A stretch of 64,000 nucleotides of DNA from Nitrosomonas sp. Nm84 (GTDB lineage Bacteria > Pseudomonadota > Gammaproteobacteria > Burkholderiales > Nitrosomonadaceae), in contig NZ_QJJP01000001.1 of the NCBI RefSeq assembly GCF_003201565.1, forward strand, positions 232,392-296,391. The letters are read 5' to 3'. A program made the position numbers and the translations under genes. Of the stretch, positions 17,769-25,976 are shown piece by piece. The notes under the pieces were generated by a model, which had not been told where the DNA came from, searched no databases, and saw only the letters and a program-made list of their open reading frames with translations. Each line of letters opens with the position of its first letter. Position 1 is the first letter of the stretch.

Positions 17769-18303
17769 TCGAATTCAAAAAACTTCCTCCTGCCGATTAG
17801 GTCTAATTTGATCGTTTGATCGATCAATATGAGTTTCAGGATCAGCAAGTTTGACTCTATGTTTACAAATACAACAATGGAGATAGCGCATTGATATTTA
17901 TGATTACTCTGGGCACAATAATCGTATGATCTTAAAAATCGCGTCGCTGCCAACGATCTTTGGTTATAGATGAATTTTATATTGCAATTCATCCTAATGT
18001 ACTTATTTTTACGACTCAACCGGAAAAATACATTGGCGGGAACAGCAAATACACCAGTAAGATTATAATCTTGATTAAGCTACCAAACGTCGCCAAGAAT
18101 CATAACTGCATTATCCATATACAAGAATAATGACCGCAGCGATAAAAATCTATATGTACTTCAACTACCATCAAGCATATACTGAATTATCAGCAATTCT
18201 ATAAACGAACGCTATGGAATGAATTTTCATTATTAAGCTTGAACTACAACAATTAGAGTTTGCTCGATTACTTTACCCAATCAATTCTCACCATTAGTCT
18301 TCG
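17769..18303. other. Intergenic region with palindromes, no gene recognised
   Basis: No supported coding region. It holds two perfect palindromes, TTGATCGATCAA at 17816-17827 and AAGATTATAATCTT at 18059-18072. Either could be a regulator site for the downstream minus-strand membrane-protein gene, but this is speculative. The region is AT-rich. Confidence 0.4.
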
Positions 18304-19671
18304 CTATATTTCGCTGAGTAATTCATCAACAACTTCTCGGGCTAAGCCAATCGCACCATTCCAAGAGGTAACCTCTGGGTAGACTTGAGTAGTCGTAGCC
18401 AAGTATAATTTTCCTGGAAGCAAAACTGTAGGCGGTTTACGTTGTTGATAACCTGTGGTGTAAAGTGGTTCCACGAATGGTGCCCGAAATACAAATCGAT
18501 CAATCACATCTTCATCCTGAAAATCCGGAAAAAGCCGCTTTAATCCTGCCATGTATGCTTCCAGAATCTCAGCATCACTCTGGTGAAAACGCGAGTCTGT
18601 ACGATGCACATAGTTCATCAAATAAACCAAGTGTACACCTGCAGTATCGATTTTCTCAAGTAGAGTCGTACTCTCAACAATACCTTGGAATGGGATTTCT
18701 TCATCGATCGCCGCAACCCAGTAATGCTTTGTAAATCCACGTCGCAACATAAATACGGCATTCACTACGCCTTGCATGTCGATTCCAACATCAATTTGTT
18801 GAGCAACACTGGCTAGTTGACCACCTGCCATTGCCTTGCGTAGAAAGGAAATGGGAGTCGTAACGACAACACGATCAAACACCTGCGGGACGCTTTGTGA
18901 CACACAAACCGCAAGCTGTTTGTTTTCTGTGAGATCCAGTTTCTCCACAGGTGATTGTAGCCTAATTATACCGCCATGTGCTTCGATTGATTTGACCAAG
19001 GCCTCTATAATGCGCCGATAACCGCCACGAATATACCCTTTACGCTCACGCTTCCCCCCCTTTTCACGATTGAAACGTGTCCAAAACCAAAGGGCAGGAA
19101 CTTCATGATAACGATCGCCGAATTTAGCCTGCAGCATCGGTTTCCAAAAGGTCTCAAAGGCACGACGCCCGGAAAGCCGACTTAACCACTCAACACAAGT
19201 CACATCATCCAATCCATTGGGTGAGCAAATACTTCCCCACAAACCAGTCAAACCAACACGTATCCTATCAACCCAGGACAAAGGGCTGAACCGCAACAGT
19301 TCGAGCGGTGTATTGAGACCATACAATCTTCCATCACGCATGAACCCAAAGCTAGTCTCTTTCCAATATACCTGATCAACGAGCCCCAGCTCACGTAGTA
19401 CACCTAGCAGGTGCCGATCACTTGGTAACATGCAATGATAAAACCGCTCCAGAAAAACGTTTCGATACTGAAAGAAAGTACCTAAACCACCAAGCTGATC
19501 AGATGCTTCATAAACGGTCACGCGTGCACCCGTCTTGGCAAGCCAGTAAGCTGTCACCAACCCGCTGATTCCGCCACCAATCACCGCAACATCCCATGTC
19601 GCACCAACAGTTTTTGACACATTGGTAGTGCCAGTATCGCTAGTCACTTTTAACACTGAAGAGTCACTCAT
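18304..19671 (-). CDS. FAD-dependent NAD(P)-binding oxidoreductase (amine oxidase/protoporphyrinogen oxidase-like)
   Basis: The 455-residue protein starts with a Rossmann FAD-binding motif, VAVIGGGISGLVTAYWLA (glycines at 32-34 and 37), followed by the ribose-binding acidic residue E55 in VTVYEASDQLGG. The C-terminal FAD segment SWNGAIGLAREVVDELL is present. The middle resembles flavin amine oxidase/UDP-galactopyranose-mutase-like proteins often found next to family 2 glycosyltransferases in polysaccharide clusters. The substrate is unknown. The gene overlaps the glycosyltransferase gene by 8 bp, so the two are translated together. It is the last gene of the tight run 18304-22615. Confidence 0.82.
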   Translation of the reverse strand: MSDSSVLKVTSDTGTTNVSKTVGATWDVAVIGGGISGLVTAYWLAKTGARVTVYEASDQLGGLGTFFQYRNVFLERFYHCMLPSDRHLLGVLRELGLVDQVYWKETSFGFMRDGRLYGLNTPLELLRFSPLSWVDRIRVGLTGLWGSICSPNGLDDVTCVEWLSRLSGRRAFETFWKPMLQAKFGDRYHEVPALWFWTRFNREKGGKRERKGYIRGGYRRIIEALVKSIEAHGGIIRLQSPVEKLDLTENKQLAVCVSQSVPQVFDRVVVTTPISFLRKAMAGGQLASVAQQIDVGIDMQGVVNAVFMLRRGFTKHYWVAAIDEEIPFQGIVESTTLLEKIDTAGVHLVYLMNYVHRTDSRFHQSDAEILEAYMAGLKRLFPDFQDEDVIDRFVFRAPFVEPLYTTGYQQRKPPTVLLPGKLYLATTTQVYPEVTSWNGAIGLAREVVDELLSEI

Positions 19672-20428
19672 GTCTTGATGTTACGCGCCAAGAGATTGGC
19701 AGCAAACCGCGCCCCAGTGTAATTACATAACGCCACATCGTGCGCAGAATGCGCATTTTACTGGCGCCTTCTTTAAGATCATAACGAAGAACAAGTGGTA
19801 CCTCGGAGATACGAGCGCGTATTGACCGCAAATTCAACAATAACTCGAACATACAGGAAAAACCATTTTCACGAATGAAATTGTCATCACCAAATGTGTC
19901 GATCAAATTACGCAATGTCTCACCGCGGTAAGCACGAAATCCGCAAGTGTAATCACGCACCCCTGGATAACCAACTATCGTGCGAATTCCCGCACTCGAT
20001 AGATGACTCAGAAATACACGGAATGGGGGCACACCAACTTCCTGAGCACCTGGCTGAAAACGGGAAGCAATCACTACATCAAAACCTTCCTCCAGCCGTT
20101 CCACCATACTTTTCATCAATTCCGGATCCTGAGAGTTATCCGCATCCAGTGTAATGACGATATCGCTGCTTTGTGCCGCGGCCTTAAGACCTGTGCGCAT
20201 GGCTGCACCCAATCCCATATTTCTCGGATGTTGTATTAATTCCACCGGCATCTGCACTGATGCATCACATACGATCTGTGCTGTCTTATCGCGCGAACCA
20301 TCATCGACGATAAGAATTCGATAGTTGGCCCATCCTTCCAAGGCATGCTTGATACGATCCAGTAATACGGGAAGATCCCTTTCCTCATTGTATGCAGGCA
20401 TCATGACTGTAATTTTTTTATCCAGCAT
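19664..20428 (-). CDS. Family 2 glycosyltransferase (dolichyl/polyprenyl-phosphate-sugar synthase-like)
   Basis: The 254-residue cytoplasmic enzyme has the GT-A fold signature TVMMPAYNEERDLPVLLDRI near the start, ILIVDDGSRDKT, and the metal-binding LDADNSQDPELM. The overall pattern resembles DPM/undecaprenyl-phosphate glycosyltransferases, without membrane helices at the C-terminus. I chose the ATG at 20428 because AGGAG lies at 20434-20438 with a 5-nt spacer. An ATG at 20470 would add 14 residues and overlap the deacetylase gene. Its likely role is loading a sugar onto a lipid carrier for the GT-C proteins nearby; this is inferred from context. Confidence 0.9.
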   Translation of the reverse strand: MLDKKITVMMPAYNEERDLPVLLDRIKHALEGWANYRILIVDDGSRDKTAQIVCDASVQMPVELIQHPRNMGLGAAMRTGLKAAAQSSDIVITLDADNSQDPELMKSMVERLEEGFDVVIASRFQPGAQEVGVPPFRVFLSHLSSAGIRTIVGYPGVRDYTCGFRAYRGETLRNLIDTFGDDNFIRENGFSCMFELLLNLRSIRARISEVPLVLRYDLKEGASKMRILRTMWRYVITLGRGLLPISWRVTSRHE

Positions 20429-20462
20429 TTTTTCTCCTAGCCATTGAACAATAAATTTGTCA

Positions 20463-21449
20463 TCAATCATTTAATCTGACATCCATCAAATTGCTACGAG
20501 TAGCGACAACAGCCGCATGTTCGCCAACTGGCCGAACATCAAAAAGGCGTACCATGCTATCGAGACATCGCTCAACAATAGCAATTTTCTGTTCTCCGGT
20601 CATCCTCATAGAGGGGAAAAACTTCAATCGAGGCACATCCTCTCCCCCCAGAAAATCAAGTGGATGCAGCAATATCGATGGCTCTACACCAAACAGTCGG
20701 CACGCCCATAACGCTGTGTTAAAGTAAATGTGTGCCAATGCTATCGAGAACCCGGCCAGATACATCACATAGCTTAAATGAATGGGAATGCGGAAGACTG
20801 GGAAAGTTGTTACAGGCATCTCTAACAAGGAAGTCTCATCAAAATGCCAGCGATAAGGTTTGAGTGGCCGGAGTCCATCTTTCCAACTACCAAACAAACG
20901 ATTGAGTCGCTCACGTTGTTCTGGGCTAAATTGCCCGGTAGCAAAATAATAAGCACGAGCAATTGGGCCAATAAAGCTTGGCAATGAGCTGGCATCATAA
21001 GCATAACCACGTCTGGCTAATACGCGCAGCAGAGTGACTGATTGACTGTAGCCAGGACCGCGAAAACCTATCGGCTTCTGACCGGTCGCAACTTGGATGT
21101 GCTGTTCAGCCTCTGCCAACTCCTGTTCAAGATCTTGCTCAGAAAACAAGTGCAGCCAAGGCTCATGGCGCAAGGAGTGATTGCCTATTTCGTGGCCGGC
21201 TCTCGCGAGCTGCGCTAAGGCTTCATGATTGTGTTCGAGAGCCGCATCCTGACCAACTACAAATACCGTAATTCGCAAGCTGCGACATTCGAGTGCATGA
21301 AGTATACGTGGCACGACGACATTCAGATAAGAGGGATAAGATTCCCAGGCTGGATCCTCATGAGTTTTCAGATAAGCCCACTCATTATCTAAGTCCAGCG
21401 ACAGACTCGCCAATGGCTTTCCGGACTGGATAACGGAAGTTCGTGTCAT
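20463..21449 (-). CDS. Polysaccharide deacetylase (NodB-homology) family protein
   Basis: The 328-residue protein has the NodB-type motif 1 in SLSLDLDNEW (first Asp-containing strand), motif 2 as GHEIGNHSLRHEPW with the metal-binding histidine pair, and motif 3 as GFRGPGYSQS. Such enzymes de-N-acetylate sugars on lipid-linked or polymeric glycans. No signal peptide is visible, so a cytoplasmic sugar precursor is a possible substrate. The start overlaps the epimerase stop by one base at 21449. Together with the adjacent UDP-GlcNAc epimerase, the substrate could be an N-acetylhexosamine, an inference from context. Confidence 0.88.
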   Translation of the reverse strand: MTRTSVIQSGKPLASLSLDLDNEWAYLKTHEDPAWESYPSYLNVVVPRILHALECRSLRITVFVVGQDAALEHNHEALAQLARAGHEIGNHSLRHEPWLHLFSEQDLEQELAEAEQHIQVATGQKPIGFRGPGYSQSVTLLRVLARRGYAYDASSLPSFIGPIARAYYFATGQFSPEQRERLNRLFGSWKDGLRPLKPYRWHFDETSLLEMPVTTFPVFRIPIHLSYVMYLAGFSIALAHIYFNTALWACRLFGVEPSILLHPLDFLGGEDVPRLKFFPSMRMTGEQKIAIVERCLDSMVRLFDVRPVGEHAAVVATRSNLMDVRLND

Positions 21450-22615
21450 CAGGTATCCCCTTTATCCGCAGCAAAAAACTGCGCAATGGCTGAAGCTATC
21501 TGTTCTCCAGCATCACCTTTGCCAAATGGATTTTCTGTTGTACGCACGGTATCAAACCATGCTTGATCAACAAGTGCTGTTTCGAGCATTTCTTCGAGAC
21601 GCTCCCCTGAGTGACCAACAAGTCGTCCAACACCACACTCAAGCACTTCGGGTCGTTCCGTTGTATCGCGCAGCACTAACAGTGGCTTACCCAATGAAGG
21701 CACTTCCTCTTGCACACCACCTGAATCAGAAACCACTAACCATGCGCGTGAAAGTAGGTGTAAGAAATCAGTGTACTCGAGCGGCTCAATACAGTGAATT
21801 CGTTCAGCTCCAGAAAACTCCGCATCGACTGCGGCACGCACCGATGGATTCGGGTGCACCGGAAAAACAAGTTCAACATCTCGATGTCGCTTTACAAAAC
21901 GTCGTAAAGCCTTCAAGTGTGAAGACATCACCTGCCCAAAATTTTCTCGGCGATGTGTCGTGAGTACAATCAGATGCTTACTTGAAATGCTATCAAGCAA
22001 TTGAGAAAGCTTTGGAGAAGCGGTTGAACGCCGCAAGACATGCTGAAGCGAATCAACAACCGGATTGCCGGTCAGTGCTACGCACTCCTTCTTAACGCCT
22101 TCAGCAAGCAATATGTCAACATTTTTCGAAGTGGCGGCGAAATGAAGATCCGCCAATTGAGTAATAAGACGACGATTCATCTCTTCTGGAAATGGGCTAT
22201 GGCGATTATCTGTGCGCAAACCTGCTTCAACATGAGCCACGGGTATGCGTGCATAGAAGGCAGCCAATGCACCAGCGATTGCTGTTGTTGTGTCACCTTG
22301 AACCAAGACCAAATTGGGTCTTTTAGCTAAGAGCAACTGCTCCATCGCTTCAACAATCCGCGCCAACACAGAGCTTGGTGTCTGGTTAGGTGTCATAACT
22401 GCTAAATCGTAGTCGATGCTTATATTAAATTCGCGTATAAAGGGACGCAGCAGATCCGTATGTTGGGAAGACGAAACAGCAACACTTCGCCACACATCTT
22501 TACGTCGCTCAATAGCCCAAATAACAGGTGCCAACTTAATTATCTCCGGACGAGTTCCAAAGAGCGTGAGAATTGTCCTAACTTTGTTATTAGGCGCTGA
22601 TTTTATAGTCACCAC
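21449..22615 (-). CDS. wecB: UDP-N-acetylglucosamine 2-epimerase (non-hydrolysing)
   Basis: The enzyme converts UDP-GlcNAc into UDP-ManNAc for surface polysaccharide synthesis. The 388-residue protein shows the N-terminal FGTRPEIIKLAPVI, VQGDTTTAIAGALAA, HVEAGLRT and FPEEMNRRLITQLADLHFA blocks. The C-terminal part has TTHRRENFG and the UDP-binding SDSGGVQEEVPSLGKP followed by RDTTERPE. It is one base short of separation from the deacetylase gene and 22 bp from the flippase-like gene, so it belongs to a tight operon. The name wecB/mnaA is used for the function. Confidence 0.95.
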   Translation of the reverse strand: MVTIKSAPNNKVRTILTLFGTRPEIIKLAPVIWAIERRKDVWRSVAVSSSQHTDLLRPFIREFNISIDYDLAVMTPNQTPSSVLARIVEAMEQLLLAKRPNLVLVQGDTTTAIAGALAAFYARIPVAHVEAGLRTDNRHSPFPEEMNRRLITQLADLHFAATSKNVDILLAEGVKKECVALTGNPVVDSLQHVLRRSTASPKLSQLLDSISSKHLIVLTTHRRENFGQVMSSHLKALRRFVKRHRDVELVFPVHPNPSVRAAVDAEFSGAERIHCIEPLEYTDFLHLLSRAWLVVSDSGGVQEEVPSLGKPLLVLRDTTERPEVLECGVGRLVGHSGERLEEMLETALVDQAWFDTVRTTENPFGKGDAGEQIASAIAQFFAADKGDT

Positions 22616-22637
22616 TAATCCTCTCCTAGTAGGATTT

Positions 22638-23621
22638 TTATTGTACTTTTTTGGGTCGTACGTTGATTCCGTCAGATCTTAACCAGCATACTGCACCAAT
22701 AATCATGTAAGGTATATTCACGCAGCAAGTGTAAATAACCGAAGCCGCGAAGGGGATCTGTGTCTCGCTAAGTGTAAACGAGAGACCTAGCGTAAAAGCT
22801 AGTTGTATCGTACCCAATTGCGCTGGCGATGATGGCAAGGTGAGACCAATTACCATGAGTATCCATACCGTAATTACCATTGAGAGTGTCGCCGTGTAAC
22901 CAACTGAAATAGCACTTAGCCAGATTGCACCAACAATACAGCTCCATTGTAAAAGAGAAAGTAAGAAAGTATTAAGCAATGTAGATGCACTTCCCAAAGC
23001 CGAAAAACCTATAAGACCACGTTTAAGCTGACGTATAATTATTTCCGACAGTTTCTCCGGCAAAAAACGAACAACCAGCATTGCTAAGCGCCCTCGGGTT
23101 TTCGAAGGTATAAATATCGATACGATTATTATCAAACCTACCACTACCATGAATAAAGCAATAAATCCAGCTGCAGCAACATACTCTGGTAGTTCTGGAT
23201 TTATAATCAGAAGAACTCCAAACATTGTTACTACTACCATAAAGTCAAAAACTCGTTCGACTCCTATTGATGCGAGAATAGCACTCGATGCAACATGCGA
23301 TCTGCGTCCAACCAATGCAGCCCTGAGAATTTCCCCTGAATGAGCCACAATCAGATTAGCTGCAGTGCCTATATAGACTGCAGAGTGCAACAATGACATT
23401 TTTACAGGTGCTACTGGTCCCAAAATAACTGACCAGCGCCAAGCTTTCACCAACATGAATAATATTCCAGCCACTAAGACTATTATGGCTGGCAAAAGTT
23501 GAACAGTCGAGAGACTCTCTAACATCGAGTGAATATCAGTACCACGAAGTGATAGCCAGAGAAAGATAAGCCCTATGACGATACCTAGTATTATCCATTT
23601 AAATCGAGTGTTTATCGTCAT
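22638..23621 (-). CDS. Flippase-like membrane protein (LPG-synthase transmembrane/UPF0104 family)
   Basis: The 327-residue protein is almost entirely hydrophobic with about eight helices. It has the family's VKAWRWSVILGPVAPVKM, YIGTAANLIVAHSGEILRAA and TLPSSPAQLGTIQLAFTLGLS segments, the last near residue 260. Relatives (AglD, MprF N-terminal and UPF0104 proteins) are proposed lipid-linked-sugar or lysylphospholipid translocases. In this cluster a role in moving a lipid-linked sugar across the membrane is plausible. It is the first gene of the 18304-23621 group; the next gene upstream is 125 bp away. Confidence 0.82.
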   Translation of the reverse strand: MTINTRFKWIILGIVIGLIFLWLSLRGTDIHSMLESLSTVQLLPAIIVLVAGILFMLVKAWRWSVILGPVAPVKMSLLHSAVYIGTAANLIVAHSGEILRAALVGRRSHVASSAILASIGVERVFDFMVVVTMFGVLLIINPELPEYVAAAGFIALFMVVVGLIIIVSIFIPSKTRGRLAMLVVRFLPEKLSEIIIRQLKRGLIGFSALGSASTLLNTFLLSLLQWSCIVGAIWLSAISVGYTATLSMVITVWILMVIGLTLPSSPAQLGTIQLAFTLGLSFTLSETQIPFAASVIYTCCVNIPYMIIGAVCWLRSDGINVRPKKVQ

Positions 23622-23746
23622 AGAATTTTTAAATACTACTGTATAAATAAGATGTAAATTATATTAACAACATATTCAGATTGTTTCTGTATGCCATTTG
23701 TCCTTTTCTGCATACCATTTGTCCTAGTACTCTGCTCATCCAGTAC

Positions 23747-25231
23747 TTATATTTTCTTATACCATTTTCCATTCTCGACAGAATCATATTCAGAATACTC
23801 ATTAGTTATTAATTCCCAAAGTTTCTTATTCTTTGATGCAATTAATCTGTCATAATCATTTTTGACAAAAAGATAAGTGGGGGAGTTATCTTTAAATTCA
23901 GAATAAAATTCTTCCCATTGATAATCTAGATAGTATTCCAGTATCCAGCCATTAATACTTAACTCAGGCAGTCGTGATGCGAGTACGTACATCCTCGGGT
24001 TTCCACATACAAAAATCGTATCTTCTTTCTTAAGAACTTTAAGTAAGTTTGTAACATCGTCTTTAGCATAGTCATAGCTATATAATTTTGTATAGTTATG
24101 TGAAGCAAGACCTTTCCAAACAGCATTCAGTTGATTATAAAAAACAAGAGACAATACCACCGCAATTAGACAACCTTCTAATAGTGGTGCTTTGGGTTTT
24201 ATTCTCAGTAGGGAATGATAAAAAATAAAATCTAAACCCATTGCGGCGAATAAACCAATCGGCACATACAATAATTGAAAATGATATGCCCACCATGAAG
24301 TTTTTTGCATTAATATCACGAATAATCCCACGATAGCCCACGACAAGATTAGGCTAAGAAAGTGAGATTCTTTTTTGGAAATAAGGAAAACTCCGATGAC
24401 AGCAAGTGCTAGAAATACAATCATTTTTTTGCCATACCATCGGATGGACGAAAATAATCTTTCGAGATCGATCTGATCTTCCAGACCTATCACGCTGGTT
24501 GGTATTTTAAAATAGATGTCTAAAACTAGATTTTCGATATGATGAATAAAAACATAAAATAAGAAAATCGATACGGGTATTGCAAATCCCAATATTAATG
24601 GAACTATTTGTTTAATAAAGATATAGCCTAGACTCTTTCTTTTTAAGAAAAATATAAAATGGATAAGGAGAAAGGAAAAAATTATGGGACTAAAAACTAG
24701 TTTGCATAATAAAACAATACCTATGAGCGCACCTATTGCCAGATATGTAACAAATAGCCCATTCTCTGTTTTATATGCTCTATCCAATAACCAGACAATA
24801 AGAAACAAGGGAAAATTAATGAGTGCTTCTAATTGGGTTAAATGCAAGAAATTTGCATTGCAGTAATACACCCCAATAATAAATAGTGGCAGAAGACTGT
24901 TAAAGTAGTCAGCACGAAATAAAGAATACTTTCTTATCGAGAAAATCAAAAAAAGGGAAAAAACTATCCAATATCCTAATTCGAAAATATGAATACCGAC
25001 ATCACTCCAACCAAAAGTTTTGCCTGCTATTAAATAAAACAAATAAATACCCGGCTGCTTATAATCGAATAAGTCTTTATATAATGTTTTACCCGAATCT
25101 AACAATTGCGCAATAACCACGAATAAGGATTGATCTCCTCCCAGAACAGTAGGGCTTTGAATTAACCCTAGAGTTATAATGACAAGTAACGCGGTAATAC
25201 TCGCAAATCTGTTTTTAATGTATAGCATCAT
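23747..25231 (-). CDS. GT-C family glycosyltransferase-like membrane protein, AT-rich
   Basis: The 494-residue protein has about ten transmembrane helices and an N-terminal loop, GGDQSLFVVIAQLLDSGKTL followed by YKDLFDYKQPGIYLFYL. This is the signature of PMT/ArnT-type dolichyl-phosphate-mannose-protein mannosyltransferase-like (GT39) proteins. The acidic residues in that loop (SLFVVI after GGDQ, and YKDLFDYKQ) are candidates for catalysis. The gene is clearly more AT-rich than its neighbours and uses many AAA, ATT and TTA codons, suggesting recent acquisition. It is the first gene of the minus-strand cluster, facing the multicopper-oxidase gene across 745 bp. Confidence 0.72.
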   Translation of the reverse strand: MMLYIKNRFASITALLVIITLGLIQSPTVLGGDQSLFVVIAQLLDSGKTLYKDLFDYKQPGIYLFYLIAGKTFGWSDVGIHIFELGYWIVFSLFLIFSIRKYSLFRADYFNSLLPLFIIGVYYCNANFLHLTQLEALINFPLFLIVWLLDRAYKTENGLFVTYLAIGALIGIVLLCKLVFSPIIFSFLLIHFIFFLKRKSLGYIFIKQIVPLILGFAIPVSIFLFYVFIHHIENLVLDIYFKIPTSVIGLEDQIDLERLFSSIRWYGKKMIVFLALAVIGVFLISKKESHFLSLILSWAIVGLFVILMQKTSWWAYHFQLLYVPIGLFAAMGLDFIFYHSLLRIKPKAPLLEGCLIAVVLSLVFYNQLNAVWKGLASHNYTKLYSYDYAKDDVTNLLKVLKKEDTIFVCGNPRMYVLASRLPELSINGWILEYYLDYQWEEFYSEFKDNSPTYLFVKNDYDRLIASKNKKLWELITNEYSEYDSVENGKWYKKI

Positions 25232-25976
25232 CGCCGTGACAAAATGTTTTTGGATCAGTCAATCGAAAGTCTTTCAGAAATATTCTTATTTCTAAAAATA
25301 AGACATGAAGGATTAGGTGGACTACTTAAGGTTTGCTTAATAACAATCGTTTGAAAAAATAATTCCTGTCAAATCAAATTCGCTACCCCACACCTTTTTT
25401 GCAAATTTTGTTAGCATCATACTACCTGCAACGAGTATTATAAATATTAAGTATTGCAGACCAATTTGTTACCTATAATACACCCCACTTTTGTTATTAA
25501 AGCTATGTAAGCAGAGTTATCACAGCAATTTCCAGCCTCCCTTGAAACTCATTGAATCAAATTGTTGCAAAAAAACCCGATTTAGCGTACCGCCATTTTT
25601 GAGCAATTTATGCATTTTAACTAGTTTTAATGAAACACCTCGCAGCAAACAGAGACGTATTAACTACGTTATTTAATCTGCTAATTTTCAATGAGCCTTC
25701 TTCCAAGAAGCAGAGAATTAAATCTGGCGAGATCAATGCGAATAAATATCAATACACTGCTAAGTAATTGCTTAGATAAAAACAAGTATTTTGCTAATTT
25801 ACTTAGCAGACCTGCAGTCTTACCATATTAAGCGCGACACACCAATATGGCGAGGAAACTTAGCAACATCAATGTGTTTTAAGGAATCAAGCAAAAAAAC
25901 AACAATCAATCAAATGATCGTGCGGCGCAGCATATAAGTACAAATACAAACTATCAAACAAGTGTAAGAGGTTATC
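25232..25976. other. AT-rich intergenic region upstream of the multicopper oxidase, with an inverted repeat
   Basis: No gene is supported in these 745 bp. They separate two divergently transcribed units. A perfect 11-bp inverted repeat CTGCTAAGTAA/TTACTTAGCAG occurs at 25757-25767 and 25799-25809, with related TTGCTTAG and TTTGCTAA elements in between and CTGCTAATT at about 25679. A regulator site for the oxidase gene is possible. Its distance of about 170-220 bp from the ATG at 25977 is compatible with an upstream activator site. Confidence 0.5.
25757..25809. promoter_or_regulatory. Candidate operator: inverted TTACTTAGCAG repeat
   Basis: Two perfectly inverted 11-bp arms are separated by 31 bp. 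The spacer contains two half-like copies (TTGCTTAG, TTTGCTAA), so the TTAGCA/TGCTAA core occurs about four times in roughly 60 bp. This looks like a cluster of regulator half-sites ahead of the multicopper-oxidase operon. The regulator is not in the window, and the assignment is inferred from sequence geometry only. Confidence 0.4.
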
